Of a DNA stretch of 64,000 nucleotides, positions 25,728-35,606 are shown piece after piece. The DNA is taken from the NCBI RefSeq assembly GCF_000214215.1, contig NC_015559.1, forward strand, positions 992,001-1,056,000, written 5' to 3'. The DNA is from Marinomonas posidonica IVIA-Po-181 (GTDB taxonomy: Bacteria; Pseudomonadota; Gammaproteobacteria; Pseudomonadales; Marinomonadaceae). The first letter of the stretch is position 1. Each line of letters opens with the position of its first letter. Both the position numbers and the translations under genes were made by a program. The notes beneath the pieces are model-generated. The model was not told the DNA's origin, searched no databases, and saw only the letters and a list, made by a program, of their open reading frames with translations.

Positions 25728-26137
25728 ATTTTTCGAATCGATTTTTTGCGTTTTAGGTCCGCGTTAAAGTGCTTTAAATGAAGTTCTAAGGCGTCACAAG
25801 AAATGGTGATTTCACGCACTGATAGATACAAAGAATACATCAGGCAAACTAAGCTAGCGGCGAAGATATAGCTGCCGATTTGCTGATATTCTACATAGAT
25901 GGCTAGCATCGACATAACGCAAAGAAAGAAACTGATTACGCCGGCTTCTTGCATTCGACGAATGAGGTAAATGCGTTTTCTTAAGTTGACGATTTGCTCC
26001 GTGGTGTTGTCGTCCTCTTGCTTTGGATCAAATGTTCGAATAATAGAGGCTAATGTCACAAAACGGTTAGTATAAGCTAGTAATAAAAGGGAAACGGCGG
26101 GAAACAACATAGCGGGAGTCGTTAAGGTGATGATCAT
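25709..26137 (-). CDS. DUF2721 membrane protein
   Basis: 142 residues with three hydrophobic segments: AMLFPAVSLLLLAYTNRF at the start, then AGVISFFLCVMSMLAIYVEY and IFAASLVCLMYSLYLSVREI. The FVTLASIIRTF and LRKRIYLIRRMQ stretch between helices one and two is the conserved part of DUF2721. Function is unknown. The frame opens at 26164, but AAGGAAG just before the ATG at 26137 favours the shorter form. It overlaps the end of the DUF1460 gene on the other strand. Confidence 0.8.
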   Translation of the reverse strand: MIITLTTPAMLFPAVSLLLLAYTNRFVTLASIIRTFDPKQEDDNTTEQIVNLRKRIYLIRRMQEAGVISFFLCVMSMLAIYVEYQQIGSYIFAASLVCLMYSLYLSVREITISCDALELHLKHFNADLKRKKSIRKIYKRTN

Positions 26138-26240
26138 GGTCTTCCTTTTGAGGGCGTCATTCATTGAAAGTGTTAACCGGTTCTATTTTATCAGTTTTTC
26201 AAGAACAGTGTGATGGAATCTATTGTGTTTGGAGGTTGTG

Positions 26241-26825
26241 ATGAAACTAGTGGTTGGGACATTATCAACTTGGTCTTTGCGGGCTTGGATATGCAGTCAG
26301 TTAGCGGGAGCTGAAGTTGAGTTACAGGGGATTGATCTGCAATCAGAAAGTGACAAAGCAGAGCTAAGAAAATTGTCTCCAACAGGGTTGGTACCAGCTC
26401 TGTTAATTGGAGACATAGTGGTGCATGACTCTTTGGCCATAACAGAATATTTTAATGATTTTTCAAATGGGTCTTTGTATCCACTGTCAGCTCTTGAGAA
26501 GGCGGTCGCGAGAAGCTTATGTGCTGAGCTGCATTCGGGCTTTGTAACCTTGCGTCAACAATGTCCATTTTCACTACAGCCTGTGACACCGTTAACTGAG
26601 ATATCCAGTGATTTACGTCACGAACTAAACAGAGTAGATGAGATTTTTTGTCAGGCAAAAGGGCCTTTTATGTTCGATAGTCCTGGTGCCGTGGATGCTT
26701 TTTACGGCATTTTAGCCTATCGTCTTGCCGATTATCATCTGCCCCTGTCAGATAAGGCTAAACACTATCAACAAGCGTTATTAGCTTGGCCATTGTTGCA
26801 GCAAGCGATTGCGTTACGTTACTGA
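26241..26825 (+). CDS. glutathione S-transferase family protein
   Basis: 194 residues. The thioredoxin-like N-terminal domain starts MKLVVGTLSTWSLRAWI (Ser/Thr/Tyr-site region TWSLRAW) and includes LSPTGLVPALLIGD (cis-Pro) and HDSLAITEYFND (Glu/Ser-x-I-x-E glutathione site); the C-terminal half is helical. It conjugates or reduces substrates with glutathione in the cytoplasm. GGAGG is 5 nt before the ATG at 26241, so the 26223 start is not used. It precedes a YjbR-like gene by 38 bp, possibly in one transcript. Confidence 0.87.
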   Translation: MKLVVGTLSTWSLRAWICSQLAGAEVELQGIDLQSESDKAELRKLSPTGLVPALLIGDIVVHDSLAITEYFNDFSNGSLYPLSALEKAVARSLCAELHSGFVTLRQQCPFSLQPVTPLTEISSDLRHELNRVDEIFCQAKGPFMFDSPGAVDAFYGILAYRLADYHLPLSDKAKHYQQALLAWPLLQQAIALRY

Positions 26826-26863
26826 CGGTTTCTTTGTGTCCCACATTTTGATGCGAGGTTGGT

Positions 26864-27262
26864 TTGCAACTAGATCGTGTAAAGTCCTATTTATTGTCCA
26901 AGCCTGAAGCGGTGGAAGTGTATCCTTTTGATAATCGTACGGCTGTGTTCAAAGTACAGGGAAAAATGTTTGCTCTACTGACTCGCTATCAAGCAAAAGG
27001 TTTGTTGAATCTGAAGTGTCAGCCGGATCATGCCATTGAGCTGAGGGATGTGTTTGAAGAGGTGATTCCTGCTTATCATATGAATAAGCGACATTGGAAT
27101 TCTGTGATGTATGAAGGAAGTTTGCCAGATGGGGAAATTGAGTGTTTGATTGATCACTCCTATGCTCTGGTTGTTAAAGGCATGAAAAAATCTATAAAAG
27201 AAGGATTGGTGTTACGACATGGCGAAATGGCCGTCTATGGGAGCGATATCCAAGAGCGCTAA
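26864..27262 (+). CDS. MmcQ/YjbR-family protein
   Basis: 132 residues beginning at a TTG with GAGG 6 nt upstream. YLLSKPEAVEVYPFDNRTAVFKV, KMFALLT, NLKCQPDHAIELRD and KRHWNSVMYEG are the conserved blocks of the MmcQ/YjbR (CyaY-like fold) group, sometimes called DNA-binding, with no settled function. The full family length is present. It follows the GST gene closely on the same strand. Confidence 0.85.
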   Translation: MQLDRVKSYLLSKPEAVEVYPFDNRTAVFKVQGKMFALLTRYQAKGLLNLKCQPDHAIELRDVFEEVIPAYHMNKRHWNSVMYEGSLPDGEIECLIDHSYALVVKGMKKSIKEGLVLRHGEMAVYGSDIQER

Positions 27263-27290
27263 GTGCTCTAAAGAGAGCATGTTAGATATA

Positions 27291-27323
27291 AAAAACGCCA
27301 ACAAGAAGGACACCTTGTTGGCG
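27291..27323 (-). terminator. rho-independent terminator of the sCache MCP gene
   Basis: CGCCAACAAG (27296-27305) pairs with CTTGTTGGCG (27314-27323); on the minus strand it is followed by TTTTTTA. Confidence 0.88.
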
Positions 27324-27341
27324 TGATCGATTTCCTAGAGG

Positions 27342-28979
27342 CTAAAGTTTAAAGGCCGACATGACCTGCTGTGTTTGTTCTGATGTTTGAGCCAGGGATT
27401 CACTCGTTTGGTTGTTCTGCTGAACTTGCAAACTTGCCTGCGCAGATAATTCAACCACTTTTTCATTTAACTCATTGAGCCTTTGTACTACATCACTTTG
27501 CAAGGTAACGCTTTGAAGTACCGAATTACTGGCATGATTAATACCTTCAGCTGAGCTGGCAATGTCTTCTAGATATTGCGCCGTCACGCTCATTTCTTGA
27601 GTGGTTTTTTGTGATTGTTGATGACTCTCTGTGATTTTGCTTTCAGCTTCTTTCGCACCACTTTGTAGTTTATTAATCATAGCTTGAATTTCATCCGTTG
27701 ATGCTTGGGTTCGACTGGCTAAGCCACGGACTTCATCGGCTACCACGGCAAACCCTCGACCTTGTTCACCGGCTCTGGCCGCCTCAATTGCCGCATTTAA
27801 CGCCAGAAGGTTGGTTTGCTCGGCAATTTCACTGATGACATCCAGCACGCTGCCAATGGTCTGAGACTGTTCAGCAAGTTGAATAACCGTGTTTAATCCA
27901 GATTCTAATTCACTGGATAACTTATCCAAAGAATCAACGGTTTGTTGAATAGAATGCTGACCCGTACGGGTTTTTTCAACCGTCACCTTAGCAGAATCTA
28001 AGGTCGTTTGTGTGCTTTCAATGACCTCGGTTTTGAAGCTATCAACTTCCGTAATGGCTTGCGTCATTTCAGTGAATTTGCCTTCTCGTTCTTGGCTAAT
28101 TTCTCGGGTTTTTGCTGACGCTGTTTTCAGTTCTTGACTTTTTGACTCCACCTCTTGATTGAGAGACACCGCTTTATTCAGCGTATCACTCAGCCTTTGC
28201 ACAAAGGTATTGTATGAAACCGCTATCTTGGTTAATAGATCGTTTCCAGACTCAGGAAGACGGGCCGTCAAATCCCCAGAACCTTGTGAAATGTTTGTCA
28301 AAGCCGTTTGAATTTGACGGATTGGGGTGATAATGGATTTAAGAATGATAGTGGAAATAAGCAGTGCTAAAAGAATAATAGCGGTACCGATGCCGCCCAA
28401 TTTTATGATTTCTTGTTTGAACTGCTGATTGACATCATCTAAGTAGATTCCTGAGCCCACAATCCAACCCCATGGAGCGAATCCTTGAACATATGAAATT
28501 TTTTCAACGGGCTGCTCACTGCCAGGTTTTGGCCAAAGATAATCAACAAACCCTGCTTGTTGTGCTTTTACCACTTTGACAAATTCTGAAAAAAGTTTTT
28601 TACCGTTAGGGTCTTCAAGGTTTGCTAAGTCTTTTCCGTCCAAACTAGGCTTAACAGAATGCATGACTATTACCGCATTGTAGTCATTGATCCAGAAGTA
28701 TTCTGTGCCAGCGTATCGAATGCCTTTTATGGTTTCCATGGCATATCGTTGAGCTTCGTCTCGGCTGAGTTCTCCTGATTCTTCGAGTGCTTGAAAGTGA
28801 GTTAAAACGCCTGTTGCCGTTTCAACAACATGTTTTGTTTGCGCGTATTTTTCATTGAGTAGTGTCGTTTTGTTTTCACTTAGAGAAAGTGAAATCACTA
28901 AAATCAAACCGATAGAAAAAAAGACCAGCAGGCTGATTAACCTGTGCTTAATGGGGATATTGCGTAAGGTATTTATCAT
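27342..28979 (-). CDS. methyl-accepting chemotaxis protein with single Cache domain
   Basis: 545 residues. TM1 about 13-32; periplasmic sCache_2-type domain with [38 protein letters not shown] and [21 protein letters not shown]2 about 196-216; HAMP; then a signalling domain with [19 protein letters not shown] and [15 protein letters not shown]. sCache_2 receptors typically detect small carboxylates such as lactate, pyruvate or C2-C3 acids, which is a family-level guess here. Orphan receptor with its own terminator. Confidence 0.93.
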   Translation of the reverse strand: MINTLRNIPIKHRLISLLVFFSIGLILVISLSLSENKTTLLNEKYAQTKHVVETATGVLTHFQALEESGELSRDEAQRYAMETIKGIRYAGTEYFWINDYNAVIVMHSVKPSLDGKDLANLEDPNGKKLFSEFVKVVKAQQAGFVDYLWPKPGSEQPVEKISYVQGFAPWGWIVGSGIYLDDVNQQFKQEIIKLGGIGTAIILLALLISTIILKSIITPIRQIQTALTNISQGSGDLTARLPESGNDLLTKIAVSYNTFVQRLSDTLNKAVSLNQEVESKSQELKTASAKTREISQEREGKFTEMTQAITEVDSFKTEVIESTQTTLDSAKVTVEKTRTGQHSIQQTVDSLDKLSSELESGLNTVIQLAEQSQTIGSVLDVISEIAEQTNLLALNAAIEAARAGEQGRGFAVVADEVRGLASRTQASTDEIQAMINKLQSGAKEAESKITESHQQSQKTTQEMSVTAQYLEDIASSAEGINHASNSVLQSVTLQSDVVQRLNELNEKVVELSAQASLQVQQNNQTSESLAQTSEQTQQVMSAFKL

Positions 28980-29293
28980 AAGGGTATCCTATCCTCTTGA
29001 GAGTCTGCGTGACGTTTATTCTTGTATAAAGTTGGTCTTTCTTTTTGCTTACAAGTTGTATCCTTTTTCTTTGAACAATTCAATGGTGCCATTTAACTGT
29101 CATTTCTATGTAACTTTTTGTCTATAGATTATTTGTTAACTTCTCTTAAGCAGGGGAGGTTAGAAACAACATTTATGGGAAGGTTGTTTTCTAAGATCTC
29201 AAACAGCGGGTTAGAGCGTCACTTCAATGAGTTTAAAAGTGGGCGTTGTGGCCTATTTCGCCAGTAATAAATCACTATTGATAGGGCAGTATT
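28980..29293. other. 314-bp divergent promoter region between MCP and phoX
   Basis: It holds the promoters of both genes. The only site I can propose is the PhoB-like sequence at 29097-29114; the rest shows no hairpin or gene. Confidence 0.5.
29097..29114 (+). promoter_or_regulatory. possible PhoB box upstream of phoX
   Basis: CTGTCAT-ttct-ATGTAAC: the first heptamer is a perfect PhoB half-site, the second matches at four of seven positions, with the correct 11-bp pitch. TATAGA at 29123 could be the -10. It lies 180 bp before the phoX start. Confidence 0.5.
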
Positions 29294-31177
29294 ATGACAA
29301 TTAAACAGAAACAGGATTTGAGTTTTGATGAGCTAGATGAGTTAGTACGTCCAGCTCCTGAAGTTGTTGAATTCGAAGAAGTGGCGAATAAAATGGTTTC
29401 TCGTCGTGGTTTTTTAAGCGGTGGTGCGGCAGTTGGTGCCAGTGCATTTGTGATGGGGTCTACTTTGGGCGCAGCGAATGCCATGGCAGCACATCATCAG
29501 CCATCACGTCTGGCATTTGATATGGTAAAAGCCACCACGGCTGACACCATTACTTTGCCTAAAGGCTACTCATGGCAAGTTGTGGCGTCTTGGGGTGACC
29601 CGCTTTGGTCGAAAGGAATTCCTTTAGACACCACTACAGGCGGTACAGGCGCTTCTCAGGAGATGGCATTCGGTGACAACAACGATGGTTTGGCATTCTT
29701 TAATCGCAACGGTGTATTTGTATTGGCTGTCAATAATGAATACGTGAATCCTAAGACATTGAATGCAAATCGTGAAGATGGCAAAACTGTCACAGCGGAT
29801 GATGTGCGCAAAAGTAAAGCGGCGCATGGTGTGTCTGTCATGGAGATTGCCAAATACGACGGCAAATGGAGCATCATTAAAGACTCTAAATTCAATCGTC
29901 GTATTACCGCGGATACTGAAATGGATATTACCGGACCAGCTCGTGGCCATGAGTTGTTGAGAACCTCTGCAGACCCTCGTGGTGTAGTGGCGAAAGGAAC
30001 TTGGAATAACTGTGGACAAGGTAAAACCCCATGGGGCACTTACTTAACCTGTGAAGAAAACTTTAACGGCTACTTTGCGTCTTCAGATGACAGTTACCAA
30101 CTTCCTGAAGAGCTTAAACGTTACGGTGTTAGTATGTCAGAGGGACGTTATAAGTGGGAAATGGCTGATGATCGTTTTGATCTGTCAAAAGAGCCTAATG
30201 AACCAAATCGCTTTGGTTATGTGGTTGAAATTGATCCTATGGACCCTACTTCTCGCCCTAAAAAGCGTACAGCATTGGGGCGTTTTAAGCATGAAAATGC
30301 GGAAGTAACGGTCGCTGCTAATGGTCATGTTGTTGTGTATCTTGGTGACGATGAGCGTGGTGAATTTCTTTATCGCTTTGTATCAAAAGGCAAATATCAA
30401 GTGGGTGCCGATAATTCAGATTTACTTGCCGAAGGCACCTTGTACGTTGCGAAATTCCATGAGAATAATCGTGGCGAATGGTTGCCTTTGACGCCAGCAA
30501 CAACGGGTATGACGGAAGCAGACATTGCCATTCATACACGCATAGCAGCATCGAAAGTGGGTGCAACTACTATGGATCGTCCTGAGTGGGTGGCTGCGAA
30601 CCCTAATAAAGTGGAAGCATACTGCTGTCTTACCAATAATAAAAACCGTGGTGTGAAGCCTAATGCCGGTGGCGATGCAACGCCTGCTGGAGGCCCGAAT
30701 CCAAGAGTTAAAAATAAGTTTGGTCAAATCGTACGTTGGGAGCCAAGCAACGAAGATCATACCGCGAACGATTTCAAATGGGATTTGTTCGTGATGGCAG
30801 GTAATCCAGCGGTCTTTGATGATGCTTATGCAGGCTCTGCTAACGTCAATAAAGACAATATGTTTAATTCACCCGATGGTTTGAAGTTTGATCGTAATGG
30901 CTTGTTGTGGATTCAGACCGACGGTAATTATTCAAATGAAGGGGATTTCGCGGGACAAGGTAACAACCAGATGTTGGTTGGTGACACTGAAACCGGTGAA
31001 ATCAAACGCTTTATGGTGGGACCGACTAAGTGTGAAGTGACTGGCTCAGCATGGAGTTCAGACTATTCCACTATGTTTGTCAGCATTCAACACCCGGGCG
31101 GCACTTGGCCAACAGGTTCAACGCCGCTTTCCAGTGTGATTGCCATCACTCGTGAAGATGGACGTGCAATCGTTTAA
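29294..31177 (+). CDS. phoX: PhoX-family alkaline phosphatase, Tat-exported
   Basis: 627 residues. A Tat signal is clear: SRRGFLSGGAAVGASAF at about 36-52, with cleavage likely after the following ANAMA. The rest is a DUF839/PhoX beta-propeller (LPKGYSWQVVASWGDPLW, GTWNNCGQGKTPWGTYLTCEE as the Cys-bearing block, RFKHENAEV, FNSPDGLKFD). PhoX enzymes are Ca/Fe-dependent and release phosphate from organic esters in the periplasm or outside the cell; they are common in marine bacteria under phosphate limitation. A candidate PhoB site lies upstream. Codon use looks like that of a well-expressed gene. Ends at a perfect palindromic terminator. Confidence 0.9.
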   Translation: MTIKQKQDLSFDELDELVRPAPEVVEFEEVANKMVSRRGFLSGGAAVGASAFVMGSTLGAANAMAAHHQPSRLAFDMVKATTADTITLPKGYSWQVVASWGDPLWSKGIPLDTTTGGTGASQEMAFGDNNDGLAFFNRNGVFVLAVNNEYVNPKTLNANREDGKTVTADDVRKSKAAHGVSVMEIAKYDGKWSIIKDSKFNRRITADTEMDITGPARGHELLRTSADPRGVVAKGTWNNCGQGKTPWGTYLTCEENFNGYFASSDDSYQLPEELKRYGVSMSEGRYKWEMADDRFDLSKEPNEPNRFGYVVEIDPMDPTSRPKKRTALGRFKHENAEVTVAANGHVVVYLGDDERGEFLYRFVSKGKYQVGADNSDLLAEGTLYVAKFHENNRGEWLPLTPATTGMTEADIAIHTRIAASKVGATTMDRPEWVAANPNKVEAYCCLTNNKNRGVKPNAGGDATPAGGPNPRVKNKFGQIVRWEPSNEDHTANDFKWDLFVMAGNPAVFDDAYAGSANVNKDNMFNSPDGLKFDRNGLLWIQTDGNYSNEGDFAGQGNNQMLVGDTETGEIKRFMVGPTKCEVTGSAWSSDYSTMFVSIQHPGGTWPTGSTPLSSVIAITREDGRAIV

Positions 31178-31191
31178 TCGATTTTAGCAAT

Positions 31192-31223
31192 AAAAAAGCC
31201 AGAGCATATGCTCTGGCTTTTTT
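31192..31223. terminator. bidirectional-looking terminator after phoX
   Basis: A 32-bp perfect palindrome (AAAAAAGCCAGAGCAT and its complement) with A- and T-runs. A 29-nt core recurs with one change after the aldehyde dehydrogenase gene (50631-50658). Confidence 0.92.
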
Positions 31224-31487
31224 ATTTGTACTGTATTGAGAGGGGGAGGAGATGCTTTCGTTATGATTCATATCATGATATTGGTAGATAAGAATTTAGG
31301 GTAATATAATTTTAAATTATACTTTGATCGCTTTGGCTAAGATTACTTTTGTCAGACAAATACATGGGCTTTCCACCAAGTTAGGCCAGTTTTACTGGGA
31401 ATGTTTTTACTTACTAAACTTTGCTTTTGGCTGGGTTCGGCGTTGTGTCGGACGTAATAATGGATGATAAAAACCAAGAAGGTATCA

Positions 31488-33902
31488 ATGAGCCTTGTAT
31501 TTTCTAAGTCTTTAATTGTTAAGCAGGCTCTGTTGACATTAGTGTTGGCGGTTGTTTTAAGCTTAATCAGTAATGCGATTCAAATGTACGATGGTATCAA
31601 GCATCAACGAAAGATCATCGATCAAGATTTTAATGAATTGATTGCCGTTGTTGAGCAGCCCTTAGCTGCCGCGGTGTTTCGATTAGATCGTGCTTTCGCA
31701 CAGCAGCAAATTAATAGCTTGTTGTTGAGTCCGTCCATTGCGAGCGTCAAGGTTACTGATGAAATTGGTCACATTTTCATTGAAGGTAAAGCTGAGAAAC
31801 GTGCATTTCGATCTTCTGTTGCGCTTGCGGACTTAATGTTCTCCAATCTAAATACCTTTCAACGATCTCTGACGATTGAGCAGCCGACCTTCAATGCTGG
31901 GATTTTAACGGTCGTACCGGAAAAACGTTATCTGATGGATAGGTTGCTGGATACGCATATTCCACTGCTGGTTTATAATTTGCTCAAAGACATTTTATTG
32001 GCTTGCCTCATTTCTCTGATTTTTTATTATTTAGTGACGTATCCCTTGATGCGTTTTACCCGTTCTCTCACACATATTGGTCAGCATCAAAAACAGCCAT
32101 TGCCTGATGCCTTTTATCAGCGTCACAAGTCCGATGAGTTGGGGCATTTGCATACGACCTTTACTCAGTTATGGACGCATTTGAATTCCGCCCTAAGTGA
32201 TTTGGAGCGCAGTAATAGTCATACCAAAGCCATGATAGAACATGCCGCTGATGGCATTTTATTATTGGATGTTAATCAACAAATTCGCATGGCCAATAGT
32301 GCCGCGAAAACCATGTTGAAACTGGAGCAAAATGATGTGACATCAGTTTCACTTGCTCGTTTTCATGATCCGCTTCACTGGCCTGAATTTGTTAACTTGG
32401 TCGATACTTTGTCGTTAAATTCCCCGCAAACCGTCGAAACGCTTTACCAAGTGCAAGGTCGTCAATTTCCCGTTGAAATTCGCTTAGTAAAATACGATGT
32501 TCAAGATCAAGTGGAAACGCTGATGTTGATCCGTAATGTGTCAGAACGGAAAGAAGCCGAAGCTCATATCCACCATCTGGCTTACTATGATCCCATAACG
32601 GATTTACCGAATCGTCAATATTTGACAGACAGACTCACTGAACGATTAAAACTAACTGCGATGCAAAATAGTTACTCAGCGGTTGTGTTTATGGATTTGG
32701 ATCGATTTAAGGTCATTAATGATTCTTTGGGTCACAACGTGGGGGATCAATTACTACGATGTGTGTCAAAACAATTGGCTGGGTTGGTGTCTTCTGAGGT
32801 GGTGTTTGCTCGCATGGGCGGGGACGAGTTTGCGTTTTTATTGGAGCCCCTCGGCGATCACTTGGCAGAAGCGGAGCAAAGGGTTCTCGATTTAATGAAT
32901 CGTATCACGCTGGCGTGTCAGCAGGTGAAAAGTGCAGGCCATCATGAAGTGCATATCACGGCGAGTTTGGGGGCCAGTGTTTTTCAGGCAAATGACTTGT
33001 GTGCTGAGGTAATCTTGAAGCAGGCTGATACGGCATTATATCGGGCGAAAGAGTCTGGCCGAAATACTTATGCTATGTATCGTCCAGAAATGCAGGCTGC
33101 CTCTGATGCGCGTTTGGAAATGGAAAAGGCCCTCCATCATGCTACCGAAAACAAATTATTTGAACTCTATTATCAACCTCAAAATAATGCTGAAGGCGAA
33201 TTGATTGGAGCGGAAGCACTACTAAGGTGGCGTGATTCGAACAAAGGCTTTATTTCGCCTGCTGAATTTATTCCTTTAGCAGAAGAGATTGGTCTTATTG
33301 TCGAAATTGGCACATGGGTACTGAATGAAGCTCTGTCGCAAGTAGCAACTTGGTTAGAACAAGGAAAATGGCAGTCTTCATGGCGAATGTCGATTAATGT
33401 CAGTCCAATTCAGTTTCAGCAGGCTAGCTTTTTGCCAATCTTAAAATCTCAGCTTGAAAAACATCATGTGCCAGCCTCATGTGTGGATTTGGAAATTACA
33501 GAAAATACCTTGTTAAACGACTGGGAAACCAGTTTGACGAAAATGCAGGCGATAAAAGAATTGGGTGTGTATTTGTCCATTGACGATTTTGGCACGGGGT
33601 ATTCGTCGTTGAAATACCTTAAGTCTCTACCGATAGATAGGTTGAAAATCGATCAGTCGTTTGTACGCGATTTGCTCACAGACCACAGTGATGAAGCCAT
33701 CGTGCATGCGGTGATCGCTATGGCTAAAGCGTTGAAGATAAATGTTTTGGCTGAAGGGGTGGAAACTTTGCCTCATTTGGACCGTTTAAAAGAAATCCAT
33801 TGTTTCTATTATCAGGGGTATTATTTTGGTCGTCCCGCTCCAGCGGATCAATTTATTGCTTCTTTTGTCCACGATTCGTCTGACACCGCGCCCAGTTTTT
33901 GA
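31488..33902 (+). CDS. GGDEF-EAL protein with periplasmic sensor and PAS domain
   Basis: About 804 residues. TM helices near 13-33 and 165-190 bracket a periplasmic domain; HAMP-like region, then PAS (AMIEHAADGILLLDVNQQIR), GGDEF (RMGGDEFAFLL, intact) and EAL (EALLRWRDS, NVSPIQF, LEITENTLL, DDFGTGYSSL, AEGVET, all ligands present). Both c-di-GMP synthesis and breakdown look possible. AGAAGG 5 nt before the ATG at 31488 favours that start over 31464. It is monocistronic. Confidence 0.92.
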   Translation: MSLVFSKSLIVKQALLTLVLAVVLSLISNAIQMYDGIKHQRKIIDQDFNELIAVVEQPLAAAVFRLDRAFAQQQINSLLLSPSIASVKVTDEIGHIFIEGKAEKRAFRSSVALADLMFSNLNTFQRSLTIEQPTFNAGILTVVPEKRYLMDRLLDTHIPLLVYNLLKDILLACLISLIFYYLVTYPLMRFTRSLTHIGQHQKQPLPDAFYQRHKSDELGHLHTTFTQLWTHLNSALSDLERSNSHTKAMIEHAADGILLLDVNQQIRMANSAAKTMLKLEQNDVTSVSLARFHDPLHWPEFVNLVDTLSLNSPQTVETLYQVQGRQFPVEIRLVKYDVQDQVETLMLIRNVSERKEAEAHIHHLAYYDPITDLPNRQYLTDRLTERLKLTAMQNSYSAVVFMDLDRFKVINDSLGHNVGDQLLRCVSKQLAGLVSSEVVFARMGGDEFAFLLEPLGDHLAEAEQRVLDLMNRITLACQQVKSAGHHEVHITASLGASVFQANDLCAEVILKQADTALYRAKESGRNTYAMYRPEMQAASDARLEMEKALHHATENKLFELYYQPQNNAEGELIGAEALLRWRDSNKGFISPAEFIPLAEEIGLIVEIGTWVLNEALSQVATWLEQGKWQSSWRMSINVSPIQFQQASFLPILKSQLEKHHVPASCVDLEITENTLLNDWETSLTKMQAIKELGVYLSIDDFGTGYSSLKYLKSLPIDRLKIDQSFVRDLLTDHSDEAIVHAVIAMAKALKINVLAEGVETLPHLDRLKEIHCFYYQGYYFGRPAPADQFIASFVHDSSDTAPSF

Positions 33903-33964
33903 TTTATGATGACGTAAAGACATTGAGTCAGTCGTTTTAACGTTTTACTGGGTAAGGGTCAAGT

Positions 33965-35518
33965 ATGGAGTTTTTATGGTCTGTCACGAATGTGACGATT
34001 CATTGGGCAGCGCTTATTTTTGTGGTTTTGTGCTTTGCTTTGTTGGTGGCTTTGGTGGTGATGTATTGGGTGGATACCCACCAAACGGCCCATACCATTC
34101 GCCGAAATTATCCTATCGTTGGTCGCTTCCGCTATTGGTTTGAGCACCTTGGTGAATTTTTCCGTCAATATTTTTTTGCATTGGATCGAGAAGAGCGTCC
34201 ATTTGATCGTGCTGAACGTTCTTGGGCTTATCGAGCAGCGAAAAAAGTGGATACCACCATTGCCTTTGGTTCCACTCGTTCATTAGATACGCAAGGGGAT
34301 GTTTATTTCCTAAATTGTGCCTTTCCAACCTTAGAAGAAGATGCGGCTCAGCCTAAAGAAATTTGCATTGGTGAACATACTGCTGCCTCACCATATTGTA
34401 CTCGTTCTGTTGTTAATATTTCTGGCATGAGTTTCGGTGCTTTGTCTAAACCAGCAGTGCAGGCGTTATCCCGTGGAGCGAGAAAAGCGGGAGTCTGGTT
34501 GAACACAGGAGAGGGCGGTTTATCACCTTATCATCTAGAAGGTGGCTGTGACTTGGTGTTTCAAATAGGCACGGCTAAATACGGTGTTCGAGACGCACAA
34601 GGTCATTTGGACGATACAAGACTCGCTCATATTGCGGCTCATGAGACGGTACGCATGTTCGAAATTAAGATGAGCCAAGGGGCAAAGCCTGGCAAAGGCG
34701 GGATGTTACCCGGTGCAAAAGTGACGGAAGAAATTGCCCATACTCGTGGTATTCCTGTCGGTGAGGATTCGATTAGCCCCAATGGTCATACGGACATTAA
34801 GTCCATCGATGATTTACTCAATATGATTCATCATGTCCGCAAGGTCACAGGTAAACCCGTGGGCTTTAAAATGGTGGTCGGGGATATCACGTTCTTTGAT
34901 AAAATGTGTGAATTAATACACAAAAAAGGTCTCGATTATTGTCCGGATTTTATTACCATAGACAGCTCAGATGGTGGTACCGGTGCCGCACCACAACCCT
35001 TGATGGATTTTGTTGGTATGCAGTTAAGAGAAAGTTTGCCTCTCGTTGTTAATCGTCTGACTTCGTATGGTTTACGCCGTTATATAAAAGTTATTGCTTC
35101 GGGTAAATTGATAGTTCCTGGCAAGGCCGCATGGGCATTAAGTGCTGGGGCGGATTTTGTGGTGTCAGCCCGTGGCTTCCTATTTTCACTAGGTTGTATT
35201 CAAGCTTTGCAATGCAACAAAAATACCTGCCCAACCGGCATCACCACACACAATCCTGAGCTACAAAAAGGCTTGGTGGCGACTGAGAAATCTGAGCGCG
35301 TGGCAAATTACGCTCAAGAGTTATTACATGGCATTGGCTTGATTGCCCATTCGTGTGGCGTGAAGGAGCCCAGAGAGCTTAATCGCTCTCACGTACGAAT
35401 TATTGAAAATCAAAGTCGCTCCCTGTTGTTTTCTGAGGTGAATCCGCTGCCTGAAGTGAAAACAGAATATCTCAACTTAGTTGCTCAAGGAGACCGTGAA
35501 GGTGTTCCTTTGCAGTAG
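33965..35518 (+). CDS. FMN-binding glutamate-synthase-family oxidoreductase, membrane-anchored
   Basis: 517 residues. A hydrophobic segment at about 14-36 anchors the N-terminus. The rest corresponds to the FMN/synthase domain of GltB: NISGMSFGALSKPAVQALSRGA, LNTGEGGLSPYH, SQGAKPGKGGMLPGAKV, TIDSSDGGTGAAP, and a CIQALQCNKNTC stretch that keeps the Cys-x5-Cys-x4-Cys ligands of the 3Fe-4S cluster. The glutamine-amidotransferase and second GltB domains are missing, so it is not a complete glutamate synthase. The reaction of these stand-alone proteins is unsettled. AAGGG precedes the ATG. Confidence 0.88.
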   Translation: MEFLWSVTNVTIHWAALIFVVLCFALLVALVVMYWVDTHQTAHTIRRNYPIVGRFRYWFEHLGEFFRQYFFALDREERPFDRAERSWAYRAAKKVDTTIAFGSTRSLDTQGDVYFLNCAFPTLEEDAAQPKEICIGEHTAASPYCTRSVVNISGMSFGALSKPAVQALSRGARKAGVWLNTGEGGLSPYHLEGGCDLVFQIGTAKYGVRDAQGHLDDTRLAHIAAHETVRMFEIKMSQGAKPGKGGMLPGAKVTEEIAHTRGIPVGEDSISPNGHTDIKSIDDLLNMIHHVRKVTGKPVGFKMVVGDITFFDKMCELIHKKGLDYCPDFITIDSSDGGTGAAPQPLMDFVGMQLRESLPLVVNRLTSYGLRRYIKVIASGKLIVPGKAAWALSAGADFVVSARGFLFSLGCIQALQCNKNTCPTGITTHNPELQKGLVATEKSERVANYAQELLHGIGLIAHSCGVKEPRELNRSHVRIIENQSRSLLFSEVNPLPEVKTEYLNLVAQGDREGVPLQ

Positions 35519-35606
35519 ACATTTCCTGACTTGATATTTGCTATCACTGTTTATTTTTCTAGGCGTAAAGTATGTTAGTTTTATTGAAAATGGAGAGGAG
35601 TTTACG

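Noticed and set aside
29656..30039. Long minus-strand frames opposite phoX (also 30422-30760)
   Set aside because: They mirror a well-supported phoX reading frame and have no start signal or domain.
31265..31290. ATATCATGATAT palindrome considered as a Fur box
   Set aside because: It lacks the GATAAT repeats and arm spacing, and the next gene is a GGDEF-EAL protein with no iron link.
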